Shown in pieces: positions 56,783 to 64,000 of a DNA stretch of 64,000 nucleotides. The first letter of the stretch is position 1, and each line of letters begins with the position of its first letter. Under the pieces are notes generated by a model that saw nothing but the letters and a program-made list of their open reading frames with translations, did not search any database and was not told where the DNA came from. The stretch comes from Motiliproteus sp. MSK22-1 (GTDB lineage Bacteria > Pseudomonadota > Gammaproteobacteria > Pseudomonadales > Balneatricaceae). Location of the stretch: the NCBI RefSeq assembly GCF_001968815.1, contig NZ_MIEQ01000027.1:496001-560000 (forward strand), read 5' to 3'. The position numbers and the translations under genes were made by a program.

Positions 56783-57868
56783 TTACTGATCGTAATCCAG
56801 GATTACTTTGTCTGAGACTGGATGGCACTGACAGGTTAATACATATCCGGCCTCCAGCTCATAATCTTCCAGGGCAAAGTTAGCGTCCATCTTGACCTCA
56901 CCTTCAACCACCTTTGCTCGGCAGGTTGAGCATACACCGGCCTTACAGGACCAGGGTAGATCTGCCCCTGCTTTGATACCTGCGTCAAGAATGTTTTCAC
57001 TGTCGTGGGCCAGTTCAAAACTCAGGGTTCGTCCGTCAATCGCAACACTCACTTCACTGACAGCCTGGCTTGAACTGCTTCCCTGTTGAGTGGGTAACGA
57101 GTCGGTGTCAGCATTGGGATTGGATAACGCCGTCGTGAACAGCTCGAAATGGATACGCTCTCTTTCTACGCCGGAATCCTTCAGCGCCTCAGATACTTCT
57201 TCAATCATGCTTTGAGGACCACAGAGAAAGCAGGCATGAAGTTGGTCCGGATGAATCCATTGCTGGAGTAGCTGTTGGCATTTAGTCCCGGTTATCCGGC
57301 CATTGAAGAGGTCAACTTCCTGTTGTTCCCGACTCATGATGTAAATCAGGTTGAGCCGTTCCATGTACAGGTTTTTCAGATCTTCCAGCTGTTCTCTGAA
57401 CAGGGTACTGGTGGTGGAGCGGTTTCCATAAAACAGCGTGAACTGGCTATTGGGTTCCTGGGACAGGGTACTTCTGATTATCGATAGAATCGGGGTAATG
57501 CCACTACCGGCAGCCACTGCCAGATATTCCCGTTCACTGGCAGGGTCCAGATCTGTATAGAAATGCCCCTGTGGGGGCATGACCTCTATGCGTTGCCCTA
57601 TCTGGATATGTTCATTGGCGTAGTTAGAGAAAACCCCGTCCTGCACTCGTTTAACAGCGATGCGAAGCTCATTCTCGTCAACACCTGAGCAAATTGAATA
57701 GGACCTGCGGACCTCCTCTCCATCAATTTTTGCTCTCAAGTTGAGATGCTGTCCCTGATTAAAATGGAATTGTTCCTGTAGCTCGCTGGGAACCGCTAAG
57801 CCGATGGAAACCGCATCAGGGGTTTCCTGACGAAGGTCAGTAACGGTCAAGGCATGGTAGCGTTTCAT
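56783..57868 (-). CDS. paaE: Phenylacetyl-CoA epoxidase, reductase subunit
   Basis: 361 residues. An N-terminal ferredoxin-NADP+ reductase module has RRSYSICS (FAD) and AAGSGITPILSIIRSTL (NADP ribose). A C-terminal plant-type 2Fe-2S domain has CKAGVCSTCRAKV with the fourth Cys in LTCQCHP. It passes electrons from NADPH to the PaaA di-iron site. A Ser/Gln-rich linker (about 255-270) joins the two modules. Last gene of the paaABCDE run. Confidence 0.96.
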   Translation of the reverse strand: MKRYHALTVTDLRQETPDAVSIGLAVPSELQEQFHFNQGQHLNLRAKIDGEEVRRSYSICSGVDENELRIAVKRVQDGVFSNYANEHIQIGQRIEVMPPQGHFYTDLDPASEREYLAVAAGSGITPILSIIRSTLSQEPNSQFTLFYGNRSTTSTLFREQLEDLKNLYMERLNLIYIMSREQQEVDLFNGRITGTKCQQLLQQWIHPDQLHACFLCGPQSMIEEVSEALKDSGVERERIHFELFTTALSNPNADTDSLPTQQGSSSSQAVSEVSVAIDGRTLSFELAHDSENILDAGIKAGADLPWSCKAGVCSTCRAKVVEGEVKMDANFALEDYELEAGYVLTCQCHPVSDKVILDYDQ

Positions 57869-57986
57869 GGGTAGGGCTCCTTGCTGTGTTTTTATTCTTT
57901 TACGTTGTTTTGTAAATAGTTTAATTTTCTATAGTGATCGATATTGCCGCGATTACCGGGGAACCGGGTCTAGCCAGAGTTAAAGC

Positions 57987-58664
57987 TCAAATACATTTGA
58001 AGTAATCAAAGGGTTCTTGGCAGTCTTCACATTGATAGAGTGCTTTACAGGCGGTAGAGCCAAACTCACTGATCTTCTTGTGATGATTCGAACCGCAGCG
58101 AGGGCATTCGATATCTGCTGCTATACCGGGCTTTCGACTGTCTCCTGCGGGTGGGGCGATACCAAATTTCCGCAGCTGTTCTCGACCTTTATCAGTAATC
58201 CAATCCGTGGTCCAGCTTGGCGAAAGCTGCTGCTGAATAGCGTAGTTTTTTACACCGGAGCGTTGCAGTGCCCCCCGTATTTCATTCTCTATAAGCTCTG
58301 TAGCCGGACACCCGGAATAAGTAGGGGTGATACTGATCTGCCAGTACCCAGGAGCTTCCTGTCCAGTGTCATCCTGACCGGCTTCAGATTGCGTATATTC
58401 AATGCTGCGAACAATTCCCAGGTCGACTACGCTAACCGCCGGAACTTCAGGGTCTGGCACTGAATCAAGTAAATTCCAAAGCGCTTCCTCTGTGGGGAGA
58501 TGATTGTGGAAATCAATTGTGCGGCCCCGGTCCGTAGAAATCAGTCCTGTCGACGGCTTGCACTCAGTGTTTGCTTCGATAGGAAATAATTCAGCCGCAA
58601 TCTGCTGGCTGGTTTTAGCAGCACTGTCTGCTGTCAGCTGCTGTTGTGTACTGGCTTGTCTCAT
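57987..58664 (-). CDS. paaD: Phenylacetyl-CoA epoxidase assembly protein PaaD (with N-terminal extension)
   Basis: 225 residues, against about 165 for typical PaaD. The core begins near EEALWNLLDSVPDPEVPAVS (MIP18/DUF59-like) with the family motif TPTYSGCPATELI. The C-terminal zinc-ribbon-like part has CPRCGSNHHKKISEFGSTACKALYQC split as CPRC, TACKALYQCEDC. Known PaaD proteins help maintain or assemble the Fe cluster or di-iron site of the complex. The first 50-60 residues (Gln/Ala/Thr-rich) are extra. No obvious later ATG exists before the core, so either the extension is real or a non-ATG start is used. Confidence 0.92.
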   Translation of the reverse strand: MRQASTQQQLTADSAAKTSQQIAAELFPIEANTECKPSTGLISTDRGRTIDFHNHLPTEEALWNLLDSVPDPEVPAVSVVDLGIVRSIEYTQSEAGQDDTGQEAPGYWQISITPTYSGCPATELIENEIRGALQRSGVKNYAIQQQLSPSWTTDWITDKGREQLRKFGIAPPAGDSRKPGIAADIECPRCGSNHHKKISEFGSTACKALYQCEDCQEPFDYFKCI

Positions 58665-58748
58665 GAGGTTGCCCCCTGTTTTATCGGCCTGCCCCTGGTC
58701 TTATCCGTCTGATGTCGTCGGCTAGCCCAGTGTTCATCAGCGACGCTG

Positions 58749-59537
58749 TTACCAGGTTGCATTTGGATAAGCCCGTTGCAGAAACTGCATTTCTGCCAGG
58801 ATGAATCCCAGACCTTCGGTATGTACTCCTTGCTTGCCACCCTGTTGCATATAAGCATCTGGATCAGGATGATTGATGGTTGCTGTTGCAAGTGTTTCAG
58901 CGACCTCATCTAACCAGCGCTGCTTTATCTGCTGTTGGTCTGCGGCACAGCCCTCCTGGACTAGTGTTTTTTCAATATCATCCATTTCAAACATTTCACC
59001 GGTGTACATCCAGATATCATCAATGGCCTGTTGCATACGCTGCTGGCTTAATTCGGTACCGTCCCCAAGTCGAATAATCCACTCCCTGGAACGGCGCAGG
59101 TGATAGCGGACTTCTTTGACGGCTTTTGCTGCTATTTCTGCGATATCCCTGTTGTTAGAGTTGCAGAGCGCTTCCAGAGTAAACAGATGCCAGGCATCAT
59201 AGAAATACTGACGGGCCATGGTGTCAGCAAAGTTACCATTAGGTTGCTCGACAATGAGCAGATTCCGGTATTGATGAGCGTCCCGGGTGAATGCCAGTTT
59301 GTCAGCATCCTGTCCGTTATCAGCAGTTTTTGCCGCCAGTTCCAGCCAGTTGCGGCACTGGCCAATTAAATCCAGGCCGATGTTCATGATTGCGATCTCT
59401 TCCTCTAATGCCGGAGCGTGGCCGCACCACTCACATAGACGTTGTCCAAGGATGAGCGGACTATCGCCTAAACGTAGCAGGTAATCATATAGCGCTTCGG
59501 ACTGGGAGTTTGATTGTGTATCCATATTTATAGTCAT
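58749..59537 (-). CDS. paaC: Phenylacetyl-CoA epoxidase subunit PaaC
   Basis: 262-residue ferritin-like structural subunit that pairs with PaaA. Seen: YLLRLGDSPLILGQRLCEWCGHAP (split: LRLGDSPLILGQRL), DLIGQCRNWLELAA and the C-terminal EMQFLQRAYPNATW typical of PaaC. AAGGAGAG before the ATG at 59537 is a strong start signal. It lies 14 bp after paaB. Confidence 0.95.
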   Translation of the reverse strand: MTINMDTQSNSQSEALYDYLLRLGDSPLILGQRLCEWCGHAPALEEEIAIMNIGLDLIGQCRNWLELAAKTADNGQDADKLAFTRDAHQYRNLLIVEQPNGNFADTMARQYFYDAWHLFTLEALCNSNNRDIAEIAAKAVKEVRYHLRRSREWIIRLGDGTELSQQRMQQAIDDIWMYTGEMFEMDDIEKTLVQEGCAADQQQIKQRWLDEVAETLATATINHPDPDAYMQQGGKQGVHTEGLGFILAEMQFLQRAYPNATW

Positions 59538-59551
59538 TGGTTTCTCTCCTT

Positions 59552-59833
59552 CTACATCTGGTCGACTTCAGCGGGCAACTTGTAGAACGAGGGATGGCGG
59601 TAGACTTTATCCTCGGCTGGATCAAACAGAGCTTCCTTATCGCCAGGAATAGAGGCGGTGATCTCTGAAGAGGGGATTACCCAGATACTGACACCTTCGC
59701 TACGGCGCGTGTAAAGGTCTCTGGCATTATCGATGGCCATTTTGGCATCGGTTGCGTGAACACTGCCAACATGTTTATGGCTTAGGCCGTGCTTACTGCG
59801 GATAAAAACTTCGTATAAAGGCCAGTGTTTCAT
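59552..59833 (-). CDS. paaB: Phenylacetyl-CoA epoxidase subunit PaaB
   Basis: 93 residues, standard length: WPLYEVFIRSKHGLSHKHVGSVHATDAKMAIDNARDLYTRR (seen as EVFIRSKHGLSHKHVGS and NARDLYTRR) and SIWVIPSSEI. Small bridging subunit of the epoxidase complex. It follows paaA after 188 bp, a wider gap than the others in this run. Confidence 0.95.
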   Translation of the reverse strand: MKHWPLYEVFIRSKHGLSHKHVGSVHATDAKMAIDNARDLYTRRSEGVSIWVIPSSEITASIPGDKEALFDPAEDKVYRHPSFYKLPAEVDQM

Positions 59834-60021
59834 AATAAATTCCTCGGCTTTAGCGTTATTTTTTTAGTTGGCCGGATTCTTATTACCGGACTACACATGT
59901 TGCCAGTCGGATAAATCACCCTGTCTGGCTAAATAGTCACATTCTGTTTAGTAGAACCACCTTGTTAACAGAACCATTTTGATAGAGCGGGTTCTTCTGC
60001 AAAGGGTCTTCCCAGTCAAAA

Positions 60022-61011
60022 TCAGGCTGCGTTACTGTCTCTATGTTTTTCCGCGTGGGCCAGTGCGGCTTCCCTTACCCAGGCGCCATCATCGATCGCT
60101 TTTTTTCGGGTCCGGATTCTATCCCGGTTACAGGGGCCATTGCCTTTGAGGACCTGATAGAACTCTTGCCACTGGATCTCACCAAAATCATAGTGTCCCG
60201 TCTCTTCATTCCACTTCAAATCAGGGTCTGGTACGGTACAGCCCAACACTTCCAGTTGCGGTATGGTCTGGTCAATAAAGCGCTGGCGAAGCTCATCATT
60301 GGATTGTCGTTTGATCTTCCAGGCTAAAGACTGCTGGCTGTTCGGGGAGTCGTCATCTCTAGGGCCGAACATCATCAGCGATGGCCACCATAAGCGGTCG
60401 ATGGCATCCTGCACCATTTGCTTTTGGGCATCGTTACCTTCTCGCATCATGGTCAGCAAAATCTCGTACCCCTGGCGCTGGTGAAAGCTCTCCTCTTTAC
60501 AGATACGGATCATTGATCTGGAGTAAGGGCCGTAAGAGGTCCGTTGCAGTACCACCTGATTAACAATTGCAGCGCCGTCAACCAGCCATCCTACTGCTCC
60601 CATGTCTGCCCAGTTAAGCGTCGGATAGTTAAAGATACTGGAGTATTTAGCCTTTCCGCTGTGCAGATCTTCTACCAGATCATCTCGACTGACTCCGAGT
60701 GTTTCACAGGCGCTGTATAGATACAGGCCGTGACCTGCTTCGTCCTGGATTTTGGCCATTAACTGAAGTTTACGTTTTAGGGTGGGGGCTCGGGTGACCC
60801 AGTTACCTTCTGGTAACATGCCGACCACTTCCGAATGGGCGTGTTGAGAAATCTGTCGTATCAGCGTTTGACGGTACTTTTCAGGCATCCAGTCTTTAGG
60901 TTCGATTTTTATTTCATCGTCTATTTTTTTTTGGAAGGCCTGCTCCTCTTGTGTCATTTCTTCAAGTGTCTTGATCTTCTTAACACCTGTATCAACCATC
61001 TGAGCGTACAT
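60022..61011 (-). CDS. paaA: Phenylacetyl-CoA epoxidase, catalytic di-iron subunit
   Basis: 329 residues. The ferritin-like di-iron site is visible in [32 protein letters not shown] (ExxH) and [17 protein letters not shown] (ExxH). It inserts one oxygen atom into the ring of phenylacetyl-CoA, giving the 1,2-epoxide. First gene of paaABCDE on the minus strand, with an AT-rich presumed promoter region directly upstream. Confidence 0.97.
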   Translation of the reverse strand: MYAQMVDTGVKKIKTLEEMTQEEQAFQKKIDDEIKIEPKDWMPEKYRQTLIRQISQHAHSEVVGMLPEGNWVTRAPTLKRKLQLMAKIQDEAGHGLYLYSACETLGVSRDDLVEDLHSGKAKYSSIFNYPTLNWADMGAVGWLVDGAAIVNQVVLQRTSYGPYSRSMIRICKEESFHQRQGYEILLTMMREGNDAQKQMVQDAIDRLWWPSLMMFGPRDDDSPNSQQSLAWKIKRQSNDELRQRFIDQTIPQLEVLGCTVPDPDLKWNEETGHYDFGEIQWQEFYQVLKGNGPCNRDRIRTRKKAIDDGAWVREAALAHAEKHRDSNAA

Positions 61012-61157
61012 AAGAGGCTCCTTTAATATTTGTTTTTATTTTGACCGTATTGAAAAGAGTAAAATGATATAACTCAATTATAATGTGATACAAAAAATAT
61101 TATCAAGTATTAAATTGAGTGTCATATTAAAAATATACCCGGACTAAAGTTTATTTG
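61012..61157 (-). promoter_or_regulatory. AT-rich presumed promoter region of paaABCDE
   Basis: Very AT-rich. ACTCAATT (61072-61079) and AATTGAGT (61113-61120) are an 8-bp inverted repeat spaced by 33 bases and could bind a regulator. No PaaX- or PaaR-type site is matched. Together with the terminator-like hairpin next to it this accounts for the 345-bp gap 61012-61356, in which I see no gene. Confidence 0.4.
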
Positions 61158-61197
61158 CATAAAAAGTGACCTGATTGACGTTTTTATAAAATCAGGT
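61158..61197 (-). terminator. Terminator of the paaK transcript
   Basis: Read on the minus strand, ACCTGATT pairs with AATCAGGT over a 13-base loop (arms 61190-61197 and 61169-61176), followed by CACTTTTTATG. It lies 160 bp past the paaK stop and would separate the thiolase-paaK transcript from paaABCDE. Confidence 0.55.
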
Positions 61198-61356
61198 GGC
61201 TTGGCAAAATAAGAAATTAGATCTTTGGGAGAGCGATTGATATCAGCTCCCCTCAGGTTTTTGAACAACGTTGAGAACTGTCAATAGTTAAGAGTCTGAA
61301 TGTGTAAACAGTTAACAACGGAGTCTTCAGATGAAAACTCCTGCTGTTGCGGTATG

Positions 61357-62703
61357 TTACGAACTTCCGTTATTTTTGGGACGACTGTCTTTGACACGCG
61401 CTGCTTTCCCTTCGGAGCGTGCCAGGCTGCCAACATCCTTGACCAGTACGCGTGTCGAAATGCCTACGACCGACTTAATATGGTGACTTAGTTCGTGCGC
61501 CAGCTCTTGTCTGCGCTTCTCCGGGAAGTCAGAACAGGTAAAACACTCTGGTCGCAACTCCACGTGTACATCCATTTTGTCCAGATGACCGTCACGGTAT
61601 ACATGCAGTTCATAATGGGGCGACATTTGTCGTACCTTTAGAATTTGTTCCTCTATCTGAGTTGGAAATACATTAACGCCACGAATGATCAGCATATCGT
61701 CACTGCGACCGGTGATTTTATCTATACGACGCATCGGTCGGGCTGTTCCCGGCAGTAAGCGTGTCAGATCTCGGGTCCGATAACGTATAATGGGTAACGC
61801 TTCTTTGGTCAGGGAAGTAAATACCAATTCCCCATATTCTCCATCGGCCAGCACTTCGCCCGTATCCGGGTCGATAACCTCCGGATAAAAATGATCCTCC
61901 CAGATGGTGGGGCCATCTTTGCTTTCCAGGCATTCCATGCCCACACCAGGACCGATGACTTCCGATAGGCCATAGATATCCAACGCGTTTATACCCAGTC
62001 GTTCTTCCAGTTCCGTGCGCATGGTTCCGGTCCAGGGCTCAGCGCCAAAAATGCCAACCCTGAGTGACAACTCATGAGGATCGAGTCCCTGACGCTCCAT
62101 CTCATCGGCCAGGTTGAGCATATAGGAGGGGGTGACCATAATGATGTCTGGATCAAAATCCCGAATAAGCTGAACTTGTTTCTCAGTTTGTCCTCCGGAC
62201 ATGGGGATGACGGTGCAGCCTAGTCGTTCTGCGCCGTAATGGGCGCCAAGTCCACCGGTAAACAAGCCGTAGCCGTATGCCACATGGACTTTATCTCCCC
62301 GATGACCACCGGCAGCCCGAATTGATCGTGCCACCACCTCTGCCCACATGTTGATATCATTCTGAGTGTATCCCACAACGGTGGGCTGTCCTGTAGTGCC
62401 GCTGGAAGCGTGAATACGGACGATCTCATCCTGAGGGACTGCAAACATGCCAAAGGGATAGTTATCCCGTAAATCCTGTTTTACGGTAAAGGGAAATTTG
62501 GCAAGATCTTCCAGGGAGTGGAGATCTTCCGGGCAGACCCCCAGTTGCTCAAACTTCTGACGGTAATGGGGGATGTTTTTGTAGGCATGGGCCAGACTGG
62601 CACGCATTCGCTCAAGCTGGATGCTTCTGAGTTCATCAGTGCTGGCCGTTTCGATGTCTTCTAAAGGTGTGTCCTGGCCGGATGTTGAGGCGAGCATGTT
62701 CAT
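61357..62703 (-). CDS. paaK: Phenylacetate-CoA ligase
   Basis: 448 residues, usual length. Activates phenylacetate to phenylacetyl-CoA. Motifs: HASSGTTGQPTVVGYTQND (P-loop), IYGLSEVIGPGVG, TREALPIIRYRTRDLT-like LPIIRYRTRDLTRLLPG, and GRSDDMLIIRGVNVFPTQIEE. It sits 51 bp after the thiolase gene on the same strand. The C-terminal 25 residues are basic and low in conservation. Confidence 0.96.
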   Translation of the reverse strand: MNMLASTSGQDTPLEDIETASTDELRSIQLERMRASLAHAYKNIPHYRQKFEQLGVCPEDLHSLEDLAKFPFTVKQDLRDNYPFGMFAVPQDEIVRIHASSGTTGQPTVVGYTQNDINMWAEVVARSIRAAGGHRGDKVHVAYGYGLFTGGLGAHYGAERLGCTVIPMSGGQTEKQVQLIRDFDPDIIMVTPSYMLNLADEMERQGLDPHELSLRVGIFGAEPWTGTMRTELEERLGINALDIYGLSEVIGPGVGMECLESKDGPTIWEDHFYPEVIDPDTGEVLADGEYGELVFTSLTKEALPIIRYRTRDLTRLLPGTARPMRRIDKITGRSDDMLIIRGVNVFPTQIEEQILKVRQMSPHYELHVYRDGHLDKMDVHVELRPECFTCSDFPEKRRQELAHELSHHIKSVVGISTRVLVKDVGSLARSEGKAARVKDSRPKNNGSS

Positions 62704-62754
62704 GGTGAGTACCTATCTTATTTTTGTTGTAACTGGTCTTGATCCCGTCTCGGA

Positions 62755-63960
62755 CTAGACTCTCTCGATAATGAGCGCTATCCCCTGGCCCACGCCTATG
62801 CACATGGTGCAAAGTGCGTAGCGGGCCTGGCGTTTCTCCAATTCGTACAGCGCTGTGGTGATCAGACGGGCACCACTCATACCCAGAGGGTGACCCAGGG
62901 CAATCGCACCGCCATTGGGGTTAACCCGCTCATCATCGTCAGCCAGACCAAGCTCCCGCATCACCGCAAGGCCTTGTGCTGCAAAGGCTTCGTTAAGCTC
63001 GATAACATCCATATCCGTAACTGACAGGCCTGTTTTTTCCAGTACTTTTCGGCTGGCAGGTGCCGGGCCAATGCCCATGATTCGCGGTTCAACGCCAGCG
63101 GTAGCCATGGCAATCACCTTGGCCCGCGGGGTTAATTTATGATCATTCAGCGCTCGGGGGCTGGCGAGCAGCAGAGCACAGGCTCCGTCGTTAACACCTG
63201 AGGCGTTGCCCGCAGTAACGCTGCCATTTTCCCGGAATGGGGTTTTCAACCGCGCCAGGGTTTCCAGAGTGGTTTCGGGTCGGGGGTGTTCATCCTGGTC
63301 GACAACGATTGCTTCTTGTCGACGGTGAGGAATGGTTACGGGGACTATTTCCTGGGAAAAGCGGCCTGAGTCTTGAGCTTTGGCCGCCCTGAGCTGGCTG
63401 CGAAGAGCAAATGCATCCTGATCTGCCCGGCTGATGTTAAATTGTTCGGCAACGTTTTCTGCGGTTTCCGGCATGGAGTCTATGCCATACTGGGATTTCA
63501 TTAATTTATTGACGAACCGCCAGCCAATAGTGGTATCGAAGACTTCATTCTGTCGACTGAAAGCGGTCAGGGCTTTAGGCATGACAAAAGGGGCGCGGGA
63601 CATGGACTCAACCCCTCCCGCAATCAGCAGGTCAGCCTCACCGGCTTTAATGGCACGAGCCGCGGTGCCTACTGCATCCATGCCAGAGCCACACAATCTA
63701 TTCAACGTACTGCCAGGGACATCCACAGGCAGTCCTGCAAGTAATCCTGACATGCGGGCTACATTGCGATTGTCTTCCCCGGCTTGATTAGCGCAGCCGT
63801 AGTACAAGTCATCTACGCGACTCCAATCGACACCAGCGTTGCGCGCCATCAGCGATTTGATAGGGATGGCCCCCAGGTCGTCGGCCCGAATTGAGGATAG
63901 TTGACCACCATAACGGCCCACTGGAGTACGTACGGCATCACAGATAAATGCTTCGGTCAT
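62755..63960 (-). CDS. paaJ: 3-oxoadipyl-CoA/3-oxo-5,6-dehydrosuberyl-CoA thiolase
   Basis: 401-residue thiolase that cleaves beta-ketoadipyl-CoA (PcaF) or the phenylacetate-pathway intermediate (PaaJ). Catalytic residues appear in [13 protein letters not shown] (Cys), [16 protein letters not shown] (His) and [15 protein letters not shown] (Cys). [15 protein letters not shown] is the typical PcaF/PaaJ start. Position just upstream of paaK favours PaaJ. The other ring-cleavage and beta-oxidation genes of the pathway are not in the window and may lie beyond its end. Confidence 0.93.
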   Translation of the reverse strand: MTEAFICDAVRTPVGRYGGQLSSIRADDLGAIPIKSLMARNAGVDWSRVDDLYYGCANQAGEDNRNVARMSGLLAGLPVDVPGSTLNRLCGSGMDAVGTAARAIKAGEADLLIAGGVESMSRAPFVMPKALTAFSRQNEVFDTTIGWRFVNKLMKSQYGIDSMPETAENVAEQFNISRADQDAFALRSQLRAAKAQDSGRFSQEIVPVTIPHRRQEAIVVDQDEHPRPETTLETLARLKTPFRENGSVTAGNASGVNDGACALLLASPRALNDHKLTPRAKVIAMATAGVEPRIMGIGPAPASRKVLEKTGLSVTDMDVIELNEAFAAQGLAVMRELGLADDDERVNPNGGAIALGHPLGMSGARLITTALYELEKRQARYALCTMCIGVGQGIALIIERV

Positions 63961-64000
63961 GAGTCTTTACGCTCTTTCAAAAAAGGAAGTTGTTGGGTAG

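Noticed and set aside
1-64000. tRNA or rRNA genes, riboswitches, prophage
   Set aside because: Read for cloverleaf T-arm patterns, rRNA cores, common riboswitch motifs and phage structural genes; none convincing.

Overview
The window reads as one stretch of a gammaproteobacterial chromosome with mid-range GC (judged by eye). Supporting this are the gene order nudF-DUF1249-cpdA-yqiA-parE...parC, MmsR- and LiuR-type control of branched-chain amino acid breakdown, and a complete phenylacetyl-CoA epoxidase set. The metabolic profile (branched-chain amino acid, propionate and phenylacetate use, several sensor kinases) suggests a free-living aerobic heterotroph, perhaps marine and Oceanospirillales-like. 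That placement is inference with low confidence. I saw no rRNA, tRNA, CRISPR array or intact insertion sequence.

Layout. 1-3.9 kb: 3' part of lysS, a small membrane protein, ung, yaeQ and a membrane-anchored coiled-coil protein. 4-8.2 kb: a methyltransferase, an acyl-CoA ligase, an AhpD-like protein and the MerR regulator LiuR, with two near-perfect LiuR-type operators. 8.3-17 kb: a signalling and secretion block holding an orphan branched-chain-type binding protein, a secreted FG-GAP (calcium-loop) repeat protein, an avidin-family biotin-binding protein, a second periplasmic binding protein, a large hybrid histidine kinase and a REC-GGDEF cyclase. 17-28.8 kb: a thiolase with a perfect LiuR-type operator, mmsR, the valine-degradation genes (mmsA, acyl-CoA dehydrogenase, enoyl-CoA hydratase, 3-hydroxyisobutyryl-CoA hydrolase, mmsB), a PrpE-like acyl-CoA synthetase with a degenerate LiuR-type site, and an SDR. 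Together these genes carry valine through isobutyryl-CoA to propionyl-CoA.

29-34 kb is the most accessory-looking part: degenerate IS5-like end repeats, an HTH-REC regulator, a cytosolic PAS kinase, and an M35-type (aspzincin) metallopeptidase followed by two paralogous small proteins, one without and one with a signal peptide. 34-43.8 kb: ppc, an EamA transporter, a PEP-CTERM/exosortase-type acyltransferase, a three-part LplT-PlsC-acyl-ACP ligase fusion, another copy of the repeat and an HTH regulator. 43.9-56.6 kb: a methyltransferase and an M48 lipoprotein peptidase, then nudF, the yqiB homologue, cpdA, yqiA, a 16-bp tandem repeat, and parE and parC with a response regulator and a histidine kinase between them. 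56.8-64 kb: paaABCDE, paaK and a beta-ketoadipyl-CoA-type thiolase, all on the minus strand.

The two least expected items are the M35 peptidase with its cytosolic/exported pair of sister proteins, which looks like an effector with two-compartment immunity, and an avidin-like gene lacking a signal peptide that sits 13 bp behind a secreted FG-GAP protein gene.
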